Positions 27,681 to 41,074 of a DNA stretch of 64,000 nt are shown piece after piece. Each line of letters opens with the position of its first letter. Position 1 is the first letter of the stretch. A program made the translations under genes and the position numbers. The DNA comes from Halictus rubicundus (taxonomy: Eukaryota; Arthropoda; Insecta; Hymenoptera; Halictidae). The notes beneath the pieces are model-generated. The model was given only the letters and a program-made list of their open reading frames with translations, ran no database searches and was not told where the DNA came from. The stretch covers positions 558,001 through 622,000 of the forward strand of contig NW_027488567.1 of NCBI RefSeq assembly GCF_050948215.1. The letters are read 5' to 3'.

Positions 27681-29860
27681 TATCCTCTATAATATCGTAT
27701 CCTCTATAATATCGTATCCTGTATCCTATCCTGTCCTCTTTCCTATCCTATCCTCATTCCAATCCTATCCTCTATCCTATCGTATCCTCTATCCTATCCT
27801 ATCCTCTATCCTATCCTATCCTGTATCCTATCCTATCCTCTATCCTATCCTATCCTCTATCCTATCCCATCCTCTATCCTATCCTATCCTCTATCCTATC
27901 CTATTCTCTATCCTATCCTATCCTCTATCCTATCCTCTATCCTATCCTATCCTCCATAATATCGTATCCTCTATAATATCGTATCCTGTATCCTATCCTG
28001 TCCTCTTTCCTATCCTATACTATATCCTATCCTATCCTCTATCCTATCCTATCCTCCATCCTATCCCATCCTCTATCCTATCCTATCCTCTATCCTATCC
28101 TATCCACCATCCTATCCTATCCTCTATCCTATCCTATCCTCTATCCTATTCTGTCCTCTTTCCAATCCTATCATCAATCCTATCCTATACTCTATCCTAT
28201 CCAATTCCCTATGTTATCCCCTATCCTATCCTATCCTCTATAATATCGTATCCTCTATCATATCCTATCCTCTTTCCTATAATATCATCTATCCTACCCT
28301 ATCCTCCATCCTATCCTATCCGCTATCCTATCCTATCCTCTATCCTATAATATCCTCTATCCTATCCAATACTCTATCCTATCCTCTATCCTATCCTATC
28401 CTCTATCCTATCCTATCCTCTATCGTATCCAATCCCCTATCCTCTATCCTATCCTATTATCTATCCTATCCTCTATCGTATCGTATCCTCTATCCTATCC
28501 TATCCTCTATGTTCTCCTATCCTCGATCCTATCCTATCCTCAACCCTATCCTATCCTCAATTCTATCGTATACTCCATCCTATCCTATCCGCTATCCTAT
28601 CCTATCCTCTATCCTATAATATCCTCTATCCTATCCAATACTCTATCCTATCCTCTATCCTATCCTCTATCGTATCCTATCCTCTATCCTATCCTATCCT
28701 CTATCCTATCCTATCCTCTATCCTATCCTATCCTCTATCCTATCCTATCCTCTATCCTATCCTATCCTCTATCCTATCCTATCCTCTATCCTATCCTATC
28801 CTTTATCCTATCCTATCCTCTATCCTATCCTATCCTCTATAATATCGTATCCTGTATCCTATCGCATCCTCTATCCTATTATATCCTCTATCCTATCCAA
28901 TCCTCTACCGTCTCCTATCCTGTATCCGATCCAATCCCCTATCCTCTATCCTATCCTATTATCTATCCTATCCTCTATCCTATCCTATCCTCTATCCTAT
29001 CCAATCCTCTATCCTATCCTATCCTCTATCGTCTCCTATCCTCTACGCTATCCAATCCCCTATGTTATCCTCTATCCTATCCTATCCTCTATAATATCCT
29101 ATCCTTTATCCTATCCTATCCTCTATCCTATCCTATCCTCTATAATATCGTATCCTGTATCCTATCGCATCCTCTATCCTATACAATCCTCTATCCTATC
29201 CTATCCTCTATCCTGTCCTATCCTCTATCCTATCCAATCCTCTACCGTCTCCTATCCTGTATCCGATCCAATCCCCTATCCTCTATCCTATCCTATTATC
29301 TATCCTATCCTCTATCGTATCGTATCCTCTATCCTATCCTATCCTCTATCTTCTCCTATCCTCGATCCTATTCTATCCTCAACCCTATCCTATCCTCAAT
29401 TCTATCGTATACTCCATCCTATCCTATCCTCTATCGTATCCTATCCTCTATCCTATCCTATCCTCTATCCTATCCTATCCTCTATCCTATCCTATCCTCC
29501 ATCCTATCCCATCCTCTATCCTATCCTATCCTCTATCCTATCCTATCCTCTATCGTATCCTATCCTCTATCCTATCCTATCCTCTATCCTATCCTATACT
29601 CTATCCTATCCTATCCACTATCCTACCCTATCCTTTATCCTATCCTATCCTCTATCCTATCCTATCCTCTATAATATCGTATCCTGTATCCTATCTTATC
29701 CTTTGTCCTATCCTATCCTCAATCCTATCCTATCCTCTATCCTATCGCATCCTCTATCCTATCCAATCCTCTATCCTATCCTATCCTCTATCCTATCCTA
29801 TCCTCTATCCTATCCTATCCTCTATCCTATCCTATCCTCTATAATATCGTATCCTCTATA

Positions 29861-32800
29861 ATATCGTATCCTGTGTCCTATCCTGTCCTCTTTCCTATCC
29901 TATCCTCAATCCAATCCTATCCTCTATCCTATCGTATCCTCTATCCTATCCTATCTTCTTTCCTATCCTATCCTCTGTCCTATCCTATCCTCTATCCTAT
30001 CCTATCCTCTATCCAGTCCTATCCTCTATCCTACCCTATCCTTTATCCTATCCTATCCTCTATCCTATCCTATCCTCTATAATATCGTATCCTGTATCCT
30101 ATCTTATCCTTTGTCCTATCCTATCCTCAATCCTATCCTATCCTCTATCCTATCGCATCCTCTATCCTATCCAATCCTCTATAATATCGTATCCTCTATA
30201 ATATCGTATCCTGTATCCTATCCTGTCCTCTTTCCTATCCTATCCTCAATCCAATCCTATCCTCTATCCTATCGTATCCTCTATCCTATCCTATCTTCTT
30301 TCCTATCGTATCCTCTATCCTATCCTATCCTCTATCCTATCCTATCCTCTATCCTATCCTATCCTCTATCCTATCCTATCCTGTATCCTATCCTATCCTC
30401 TATCCTATCCTATCCTCTATCCTATCCGATCCTCTATCCTATCCTATCCTCTATCCTATCCTATTCTCTATCCTATCCTATCCTATATCCTATCCTATCC
30501 TCTATCCTATCCTATCCTCCATAATATCGTATCCTCTATAATATCGTATCCTGTATCCTATCCTATCCTCAATCCTATCCTATCCTCTATCCTATCGCAT
30601 CCTCTATCCTATCAAATCCTCTATAATATCGTATCCTCTATCCTATCCTATCCTCTATCCTATCCTATCCTCTATCCTATCCTATCCTCTATCCTATCCT
30701 ATCCTGTATCCTATCCTATCCTCTATCCTATCCTATCCTCTATCCTATCCTATCCTCTATCCTATCCTATCCTCTATAATATCCTATCGTCTATCCCATC
30801 CTATCCTCTATCCTATCCAATCCTCTATCCTATCCTATCCTCTATCGTCTCCTATCCTCTACGCTATCCAATCCCCTATGTTATCCTCTATCCTATCCTA
30901 TCCTCTATAATATCCTATCCTGTATACTATCCTATCCTCTGTCCTATCCTATCCTCTATCCTATCCTATCCTCTATCCTATCCTATCCTCTATACTATCC
31001 TATCCTCTGTCCTATCCTATCCTCTATCCTATCCTATCCTCTATCCTATCCTATCCTCTATCCTATCCTATCTTCTATCCTATCCTCTATCCTATCCTAT
31101 CCTCTATCCTATCCTATCCTGTATCCTATCCTATCCTCTATACTATCCTATCCACTATCCTATCCGATCTTCTATCCTATCCTATCCTCTATCCTATCCT
31201 ATCCTCTGTCCTATCCTATCCTCTATCCTATCCTATCCTCTATCCTATCCTATCCTCTATCCTATCCTATCCTCTATCCTATCCTATCCTCTATCCTATC
31301 CTATCCTTTATCCTATCCTATCCTCTATCCTATCCTATCCTCTATCCTATCCTATCCTCTATCCTATCCTATCCTCCATCCTATCCCATCCTCTATCCTA
31401 TCCTATCCTCTATCCTATCCTATCCTGTATCCTACCCTATCCTTTATCCTATCCTATCCTCTATCCTATCCTATCCTCTATAATATCGTATCCTAAATCC
31501 TATCTTATCCTTTGTCCTATCCTATCCTCAATCCTATCCTATCCTCTATCCTATCGCATCCTCTATCCTATCCAATCCTCTATCCTATCCTATCCTCTAT
31601 CCTATCCTATCCTCTATCCTATCCTATCCTCTATCCTATCCTATCTTCTATAATATCGTATCCTCTATAATATCGTATCCTGTGTCCTATCCTGTCCTCT
31701 TTCCTATCCTATCCTCAATCCAATCCTATCCTCTATCCTATCGTATCCTCTATCCTATCCTATCTTCTTTCCTATCCAATCCTCTATCCTATCCTATCCT
31801 CTATCCTATCCTATCCTCTATCCTATCCTATCCTCTATCCTATCCTATCCTGTATCCTATCCTATCCTCTATCCTATCCTATCCTCTATCCTATCCGATC
31901 CTCTATCCTATCCTATCCTCTATCCTATCCTATCCTCTATCCTATCCTATCCTATATCCTATCCTATCCTCTATCCTATCCTCTATCCTATCCTCTATCC
32001 TATCCTATCCTCCATAATATCGTATCCTCTATAATATCGTATCCTGTATCCTATCCTGTCCTCTTTCCTATCCTATACTATATCCTATCATATCCTCTAT
32101 CCCATCCTATCCTCTATCCTATCCAATCCTCTATCCTATCCTATCCTCTATCGTCTCCTATCCTCTACGATATCCAATCCCCTATGTTATCCTCTATCCT
32201 ATCCTATCCTCTATCCTATCCTATCCTGTATACTATCCTATCCTCTGTCCAATCCTATCCTCTATCCTATCCTATCCTCTATCCTATCCTATCCTCTATA
32301 CTATCCTATCCTCTGTCCTATCCTATCCTCTATCCTATCCTATCCTCTATCCTATCCGATCCTCTATCCTATCCTATCCTCTATCCTATCCTATCCTCTA
32401 TCCTATCCTATCCTATATCCTATCCTATCCTCTATCCTATCCTCTATCCTATCCTCTATCCTATCCTCTATCCTATCCTATCCTCCATAATATCGTATCC
32501 TCTATAATATCGTATCCTGTATCCTATCCTGTCCTCTTTCCTATCCTATACTATATCCTATCCTATGCTGTATCCTATCCCATCAACTATCCTATCCTAT
32601 CCTCTATCCTATCCTATCCTATCAACTATCCTATCCTATCCTCTATCCTATCCTATCCTCTATACTATCCTATCCTCTATCCTATCCGATCTTCTATCCT
32701 ATCCTATCCTCTATCCTATCCTATCCTCTGTCCTATCCTATCCTCTATCCTATCCTATCCTCTATCCTATCCTATCCTCTATCCTATCCTATCCTCTATC

Positions 32801-33055
32801 CTATCCTATCCTTTATCCTATCCTATGCTGTATCCTATCCCATCAACTATCCTATCCTATCCTCTATCCTATCCTATCCTATCAACTATCCTATCCTATC
32901 CTCTATCCTATCCTATCCTCTATCCTATCGCATCCTCTATCCTATCCAATCCTCTATCCTATCCTATCCTCTATCCTATCCTATCCTCTATCCTATCCTA
33001 TCCTCTATCCTATCCTATCCTCTATAATATCGTATCCTCTATAATATCGTATCCT
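29861..33055. repeat. Class C 3.18-kb tandem unit, first copy
   Basis: The unit begins around ATCGTATCC followed by TCCTGTCCTCTTTCC at 29881 and carries TATCTTCTTTCC near 29950 and 30293, TTTGTCC near 30110, TATCGCATCC, CTACGCTATCC near 30858, the GTGTCCTATCCTG variant near 31681, CTACGATATCC near 32165, and GCTGTATCCTATCCCATC with CAACTATCC near 32565 and 32825. The whole order repeats 3183 bp later at the left end and 3178 bp later at 32184 and 32565, a 5-bp (one-pentamer) change. CAACTATCC, a class A marker, appears here only in a small module. Confidence 0.82.
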
Positions 33056-36000
33056 GTATCCTATCCTGTCCTCTTTCCTATCCTATCCTCAATCCAATCC
33101 TATCCTCTATCCTATCGTATCCTCTATCCTATCCTATCTTCTTTCCTATCCTATCCTCTGTCCTATCCTATCCTCTATCCTATCCTATCCTCTATCCAGT
33201 CCTATCCTCTATCCTACCCTATCCTTTATCCTATCCTATCCTCTATCCTATCCTATCCTCTATAATATCGTATCCTGTATCCTATCTTATCCTTTGTCCT
33301 ATCCTATCCTCAATCCTATCCTATCCTCTATCCTATCGCATCCTCTATCCTATCCAATCCTCTATAATATCGTATCCTCTATAATATCGTATCCTGTATC
33401 CTATCCTGTCCTCTTTCCTATCCTATCCTCAATCCAATCCTATCCTCTATCCTATCGTATCCTCTATCCTATCCTATCTTCTTTCCTATCGTATCATCTA
33501 TCCTATCCTATCCTCTATCCTATCCTATCCTCTATCCTATCCTATCCTCTATCCTATCCTATCCGGTATCCTATCCTATCCTCTATCCTATCCTATCCTC
33601 TATCCTATCCGATCCTCTATCCTATCCTATCCTCTATCCTATCCTATTCTCTATCCTATCCTATCCTATATCCTATCCTATCCTCTATCCTATCCTATCC
33701 TCCATAATATCGTATCCTCTATAATATCGTATCCTGTATCCTATCCTATCCTCAATCCTATCCTATCCTCTATCCTATCGCATCCTCTATCCTATCAAAT
33801 CCTCTATAATATCGTATCCTCTATCCTATCCTATCCTCTATCCTATCCTATCCTCTATCCTATCCTATCCTCTATCCTATCCTATCCTGTATCCTATCCT
33901 ATCCTCTATCCTATCCTATCCTCTATCCTATCCTCTATCCTATCCTATCCTCTATCCTATCCTATCCTCTATAATATCCTATCGTCTATCCCATCCTATC
34001 CTCTATCCTATCCAATCCTCTATCCTATCCTATCCTCTATCGTCTCCTATCCTCTACGCTATCCAATCCCCTATGTTATCCTCTATCCTATCCTATCCTC
34101 TATAATATCCTATCCTGTATACTATCCTATCCTCTGTCCTATCCTATCCTCTATCCTATCCTATCCTCTATCCTATCCTATCCTCTATACTATCCTATCC
34201 TCTGTCCTATCCTATCCTCTATCCTATCCTATCCTCTATCCTATCCTATCCTCTATCCTATCCTATCTTCTATCCAATCCTCTATCCTATCCTATCCTCT
34301 ATCCTATCCTATCCTGTATCCTATCCTATCCTCTATACTATCCTATCCACTATCCTATCCGATCTTCTATCCTATCCTATCCTCTATCCTATCCTATCCT
34401 CTGTCCTATCCTATCCTCTATCCTATCCTATCCTCTATCCTATCCTATCCTCTATCCTATCCTATCCTCTATCCTATCCTATCCTCTATCCTATCCTATC
34501 CTTTATCCTATCCTATCCTCTATCCTATCCTATCCTCTATCCTATCCTATCCTCTATCCTATCCTATCCTCCATCCTATCCCATCCTCTATCCTATCCTA
34601 TCCTCTATCCTATCCTATCCTCTATCCTACCCTATCCTTTATCCTATCCTATCCTCTATCCTATCCTATCCTCTATAATATCGTATCCTAAATCCTATCT
34701 TATCCTTTGTCCTATCCTATCCTCAATCCTATCCTATCCTCTATCCTATCGCATCCTCTATCCTATCCAATCCTCTATCCTATCCTATCCTCTATCCTAT
34801 CCTATCCTCTATCCTATCCTATCCTCTATCCTATCCTATCTTCTATAATATCGTATCCTGTGTCCTATCCTGTCCTCTTTCCTATCCTATCCTCAATCCA
34901 ATCCTATCCTCTATCCTATCGTATCCTCTATCCTATCCTATCTTCTTTCCTATCCAATCCTCTATCCTATCCTATCCTCTATCCTATCCTATCCTCTATC
35001 CTATCCTATCCTCTATCCTATCCTATCCTGTATCCTATCCTATCCTCTATCCTATCCTATCCTCTATCCTATCCGATCCTCTATCCTATCCTATCCTCTA
35101 TCCTATCCTATCCTCTATCCTATCCTATCCTATATCCTATCCTATCCTCTATCCTATCCTCTATCCTATCCTCTATCCTATCCTATCCTCCATAATATCG
35201 TATCCTCTATAATATCGTATCCTGTATCCTATCCTGTCCTCTTTCCTATCCTATACTATATCCTATCATATCCTCTATCCCATCCTATCCTCTATCCTAT
35301 CCAATCCTCTATCCTATCCTATCCTCTATCGTCTCCTATCCTCTACGATATCCAATCCCCTATGTTATCCTCTATCCTATCCTATCCTCTATCCTATCCT
35401 ATCCTGTATACTATCCTATCCTCTGTCCAATCCTATCCTCTATCCTATCCTATCCTCTATCCTATCCTATCCTCTATACTATCCTATCCTCTGTCCTATC
35501 CTATCCTCTATCCTATCCTATCCTCTATCCTATCCGATCCTCTATCCTATCCTATCCTCTATCCTATCCTATCCTCTATCCTATCCTATCCTATATCCTA
35601 TCCTATCCTCTATCCTATCCTCTATCCTATCCTCTATCCTATCCTCTATCCTATCCTATCCTCCATAATATCGTATCCTCTATAATATCGTATCCTGTAT
35701 CCTATCCTGTCCTCTTTCCTATCCTATACTATATCCTATCCTATGCTGTATCCTATCCCATCAACTATCCTATCCTATCCTCTATCCTATCCTATCCTAT
35801 CAACTATCCTATCCTATCCTCTATCCTATCCTATCCTCTATACTATCCTATCCTCTATCCTATCCGATCTTCTATCCTATCCTATCCTCTATCCTATCCT
35901 ATCCTCTGTCCTATCCTATCCTCTATCCTATCCTATCCTTTATCCTATCCTATGCTGTATCCTATCCCATCAACTATCCTATCCTATCCTCTATCCTATC

Positions 36001-36237
36001 CTATCCTATCAACTATCCTATCCTATCCTCTATCCTATCCTATCCTCTATCCTATCCTATCCTCTCTCCTATCCTATCCTCTATCCTATCCTATCCTCTA
36101 TCCTATCCTATCCTCTATCCTATCCTATCCTCTATAATATCGTATCCTGTATCCTATCCTGTCCTCTTTCCTATCCTATCCTCTATCCTATCCTATCCTC
36201 TATCCTATCCTATTCTCTATCCTATCCTATCCTCAAT
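33056..36237. repeat. Class C 3.18-kb tandem unit, second copy
   Basis: This is the direct tandem copy of the previous unit, starting with TCCTGTCCTCTTTCC at 33064 and ending before the class A insert at about 36238. Differences are small: CTTTCCTATCGTATC is followed by ATCTATCC near 33486, GGTATCC replaces TGTATCC near 33565, and some monomers are gained or lost near 34270 and 34840. CTACGATATCC recurs near 35344, with its core ATG at 35362, and the GCTGTATCC modules recur at 35743 and 35952. The right part, 35.36-36.24 kb, is found again at 57.79-58.49 kb. Confidence 0.82.
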
Positions 36238-36775
36238 TCTTTCCTATGCTCTATCATCTGCTCTATCCTCTCCTATCCTCAATCCTATCCAATCCTCTAT
36301 CCGATCCTATCCTCTATCCTATCCAATCGTATATCCTATCCTCTATCCTCTCCTATCCTCCATCCTATCCTATCCTCTATCCTATAATATCATCTATCCT
36401 ATCCTATCCTCTATCGTCTCCTATCCTCTATGCTATCCAATCCCCTATGTTATCCTCTATAGTATCCTATCCTCTATCCTATCCTATCCTCTGTCCTATC
36501 CTATCCTCTGTCCTATCCTATCCTCTATCCTCTCCTATCCTCAATCCTATCCTATCCTCTATCCGATCCTATCCTCTATCCTATCCAATCCTATATCCTA
36601 TCCTCTATCCTATCCTATCCTCCATCCTATCCTATCCTCTATCCTATAATATCATCTATCCTATCCTATCCTCTATCGTCTCCTATCCTGTATGCTATCC
36701 AATCCCCTATGTTATCCTCTATCCTATCCTATCCTCTATAATATCCTTTCCTCTATCCTATCCTCTCCTCTGTCC
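36238..36775. repeat. Class A insert inside the class C region
   Basis: TTCCTATGCTCTATCATC at 36241 opens a class A segment with CTCCTCTATCC, CTATCCGATCC, CCAATC-type, CTATGCTATCC near 36430 and 36690, and TATGTTATCC elements in the order seen near 0.1 and 3.8 kb. Class C resumes near 36.78 kb with ATCGTATCC and TATCTTCTTTCC. The insert is partly doubled inside: two runs of CTCCTATCCTCAATCC to CTATGCTATCC lie near 36.27 and 36.53 kb. The same arrangement recurs near 58.49-59.02 kb at an offset of 22250 bp, so the insert was copied together with its class C flank. Confidence 0.78.
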
Positions 36776-38480
36776 TGTCCTATCCTCTATCCTATCGTAT
36801 CCTCTATCCTATCCTATCTTCTTTCCCATCCTATCCTCTGTCCTATCCTATCCTCTATCCTATCCTATCCTCTATCCCATCCTATCCTCTATCCTACCCT
36901 ATCCTTTATCCTATCCTATCCTCTATCCTATCCTATCCTCTATAATATCGTATCCTGTATCCTATCTTATCCTTTGTCCTATCCTATCCTCAATCCTATC
37001 CTATCCTCTATCCTATCGCATCCTCTATCCTATCCAATCCTCTATAATATCGTATCCTCTATAATATCGTATCCTGTATCCTATCCTGTCCTCTTTCCTA
37101 TCCTATCCTCAATCCAATCCTATCCTCTATCCTATCGTATCCTCTATCCTATCCTATCTTCTTTCCTATCGTATCCTCTATCCTATCCTATCCTCTATCC
37201 TATCCTATCCTCTATCCTATCCTATCCTCTATCCTATCCTATCCTGTATCCTATCCTATCCTCTATCCTATCCTATCCTCTATCCTATCCGATCCTCTAT
37301 CCTATCCTATCCTCTATCCTATCCTATTCTCTATCCTATCCTATCCTATATCCTATCCTATCCTCTATCCTATCCTCTATCCTATCCTCTATCCTATCCT
37401 ATCCTCCATAATATCGTATCCTCTATAATATCGTATCCTGTATCCTATCCTGTCCTCTTTCCTATCCTATACTATATCCTATCATATCCTCTATCCTATC
37501 CTATCCTCTATCCTATCCTATCCTCTATAATATCCTATCGTCTATCCCATCCTATCCTCTATCCTATCCAATCCTCTATCCTATCCTATCCTCTATCGTC
37601 TCCTATCCTCTACGCTATCCAATCCCCTATGTTATCCTCTATCTTATCCTATCCTCTATAATATCCTATCCTGTATACTATCCTATCCTCTGTCCTATCC
37701 TATCCTCTATCCTATCCTATCCTCTATAATATCCTATCCTGTATACTATCCTATCCTCTGTCCTATCCTATCCTCTATCCTATCCTATCCTCTATCCTAT
37801 CCTATCCTCTATACTATCCTATCCTCTGTCCTATCCTATCCTCTATCCTACCCTATCCTCTATCCTATCCTATCCTCTATCCTATCCTATCTTCTATCCT
37901 ATCCTCTATCCTATCCTATCCTCTATCCTATCCTATCCTGTATCCTATCCTATCCTCTATACTATCCTATCCACTATCCTATCCGATCTTCTATCCTATC
38001 CTATCCTCTATCCTATCCTATCCTCTGTCCTATCCTATCCTCTATCCTATCCTATCCTCTACCCTATCCTATCCTCTATCCTATCCTATCCTCTATCCTA
38101 TCCTATCCTCTATCCTATCCTATCCTTTTTCCTATCCTATCCTCTATCCTATCCTATCCTCTATCCTATCCTATCCTCTATCCTATCCTATCCTCCATCC
38201 TATCCCATCCTCTATCCTATCCTATCCTCTATCCTATCCTATCCTCTATCCTACCCTATCCTTTATCCTATCCTATCCTCTATCCTATCCTATCCTCTAT
38301 AATATCGTATCCTGTATCCTATCTTATCCTTAGTCCTATCCTATCCTCAATCCTATCCTATCCTCTATCCTATCGCATCCTCTATCCTATCCAATCCTCT
38401 ATCCTATCCTATCCTCTATCCTATCCTATCCTCTATCCTATCCTATCCTCTATCCTATCCTATCCTCTATAATATCGTAT
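36776..38480. repeat. Class C unit, third partial copy
   Basis: After the class A insert, the order of the 3.18-kb class C unit resumes: TATCTTCTTTCCC near 36820, TTTGTCC near 36975, TCCTGTCCTCTTTCC at 37084 (4020 bp after the copy at 33064), CTACGCTATCC near 37612, and TATCCACTATCC with GATCTTCTATCC near 37970. It then carries CCTTTTTCC at 38124, the first occurrence of this marker, which recurs at 39779, 41439, 43211, 44866, 45655, 48870, 52291 and 56922. The TTATCCTTAGTCC variant near 38330 also appears for the first time. Confidence 0.78.
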
Positions 38481-38730
38481 CCTCTATCCTATCCTATCTT
38501 CTTTCCTATCCAATCCTCTATCCTATCCTATCCTCTATCCTATCCTATCCTCTATCCTATCCTATCCTGTATCCTACCCTATCCTCTATCCTATCCTATC
38601 CTCTATCCTATCCGATCCTCTATCCTATCCTATCCTCTATCCTATCCTATCCTCTATCCTATCCTATCCTATATCCTATCCTATCCTCTATCCTATCCTC
38701 TATCCTATCCTCTATCCTATCCTATCCTCC

Positions 38731-39414
38731 ATAATATCGTATCCTCTATAATATCGTATCCTGTATCCTATCCTGTCCTCTTTCCTATCCTATACTATAT
38801 CCTATCATATCCTCTATCCCATCCTATCCTCTATCCTATCCAATCCTCTATCCTATCCTATCCTCTATCGTCTCCTATCCTCTACGATATCCAATCCCCT
38901 ATGTTATCCTCTATCCTATCCTATCCTCTATCCTATCCTATCCTCTATCCTATCCGATCCTCTATCCTATCCTATCCTCTATCCTATCCTATTCTCTATC
39001 CTATCCTATCCTATATCCTATCCTATCCTCTATCCTATCCTCTATCCTATCCTCTATCCTATCCTATCCTCCATAATATCGTATCCTCTATAATATCGTA
39101 TCCTGTATCCTATCCTGTCCTCTTTCCTATCCTATACTATATCCTATCATATCCTCTATCCCATCCTATCCTCTATCCTATCCAATCCTCTATCCTATCC
39201 TATCCTCTATCGTCTCCTATCCTCTACGATATCCAATCCCCTATGTTATCCTCTATCCTATCCTATCCTCTATCCTATCCTATCCTCTATCCTATCCGAT
39301 CCTCTATCCTATCCTATCCTCTATCCTATCCTATTCTCTATCCTATCCTATCCTATATCCTATCCTATCCTCTATCCTATCCTCTATCCTATCCTCTATC
39401 CTATCCTATCCTCT
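38731..39414. repeat. 342-bp doublet, occurrence 1
   Basis: Two direct copies of a 342-bp unit lie head to tail, with unit starts (ATAATATCG after CCTCC) at 38731 and 39073. Each carries CTACGATATCC followed by a core ATG, at 38901 and 39243. In both copies CTATCCTATTCTC follows a plain consensus monomer, so this occurrence lacks the TATCCGCTATCC variant. Confidence 0.88.
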
Positions 39415-40390
39415 GTCCTATCCTATCCTCTATCCTATCCTATCCTCTATCCTATCCTATCCTCTATACTATCCTATCCTCTGTCCTATCCTATCCTCTA
39501 TCCTATCCTATCCTCTATCCTATCCTATCCTCTATCCTATCCTATCTTCTATCCTATCCTCTATCCTATCCTATCCTCTATCCTATCCTATCCTGTATCC
39601 TATCCTATCCTCTATACTATCCTATCCACTATCCTATCCGATCTTCTATCCTATCCTATCCTCTATCCTATCCTATCCTCTGTCCTATCCTATCCTCTAT
39701 CCTATCCTATCCTCTATCCTATCCTATCCTCTATCCTATCCTATCCTCTATCCTATCCTATCCTCTATCCTATCCTATCCTTTTTCCTATCCTATCCTCT
39801 ATCCTATCCTATCCTCTATCCTATCCTATCCTCTATCCTATCCTATCCTCCATCCTATCCCATCCTCTATCCTATCCTATCCTCTATCCTATCCTATCCT
39901 ATCCTCTATCCTACCCTATCCTTTATCCTATCCTATCCTCTATCCTATCCTATCCTCTATAATATCGTATCCTGTATCCTATCTTATCCTTAGTCCTATC
40001 CTATCCTCAATCCTATCCTATCCTCTATCCTATCGCATCCTCTATCCTATCCAATCCTCTATCCTATCCTATCCTCTATCCTATCCTATCCTCTATCCTA
40101 TCCTATCCTCTATCCTATCCTATCCTCTATAATATCGTATCCTCTATCCTATCCTATCTTCTTTCCTATCCAATCCTCTATCCTATCCTATCCTCTATCC
40201 TATCCTATCCTCTATCCTATCCTATCCTGTATCCTACCCTATCCTCTATCCTATCCTATCCTCTATCCTATCCGATCCTCTATCCTATCCTATCCTCTAT
40301 CCTATCCTATCCTCTATCCTATCCTATCCTATATCCTATCCTATCCTCTATCCTATCCTCTATCCTATCCTCTATCCTATCCTATCCTCC

Positions 40391-41074
40391 ATAATATCGT
40401 ATCCTCTATAATATCGTATCCTGTATCCTATCCTGTCCTCTTTCCTATCCTATACTATATCCTATCATATCCTCTATCCCATCCTATCCTCTATCCTATC
40501 CAATCCTCTATCCTATCCTATCCTCTATCGTCTCCTATCCTCTACGATATCCAATCCCCTATGTTATCCTCTATCCTATCCTATCCTCTATCCTATCCTA
40601 TCCTCTATCCTATCCGATCCTCTATCCTATCCTATCCTCTATCCTATCCTATTCTCTATCCTATCCTATCCTATATCCTATCCTATCCTCTATCCTATCC
40701 TCTATCCTATCCTCTATCCTATCCTATCCTCCATAATATCGTATCCTCTATAATATCGTATCCTGTATCCTATCCTGTCCTCTTTCCTATCCTATACTAT
40801 ATCCTATCATATCCTCTATCCCATCCTATCCTCTATCCTATCCAATCCTCTATCCTATCCTATCCTCTATCGTCTCCTATCCTCTACGATATCCAATCCC
40901 CTATGTTATCCTCTATCCTATCCTATCCTCTATCCTATCCTATCCTCTATCCTATCCGATCCTCTATCCTATCCTATCCGCTATCCTATCCTATTCTCTA
41001 TCCTATCCTATCCTATATCCTATCCTATCCTCTATCCTATCCTCTATCCTATCCTCTATCCTATCCTATCCTCT
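40391..41074. repeat. 342-bp doublet, occurrence 2
   Basis: Unit starts are at 40391 and 40733, with core ATGs at 40561 and 40903. The second unit carries TATCCGCTATCC near 40978, which the first does not, so the two units are distinguishable. Confidence 0.88.

Larger units (their letters stand above)
24181..29860. repeat. Class B higher-order region
   Basis: New variant monomers replace the class A set: TCTTGTCCTATCCTCC near 24412, TATCGCATCC from about 24843, CTACCGTCTCC followed by CTGTATCCGATCC, TATCTTCTCC followed by CTCGATCC, CTCAACCC, and TATCCACCATCC at 25623, 26674, 26982 and 28101. The 24.24-25.15 kb part opens with a CTATGCTATCC element shared with class A, then recurs in region IV near 53.8, 60.3 and 61.7 kb. 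The region contains small perfect-looking tandem duplications of 308 and 119 bp. The same modules reappear at 50-50.4, 54.6-55.0 and 61.0-63.3 kb, so region IV drew on this class or on a common source. Confidence 0.8.
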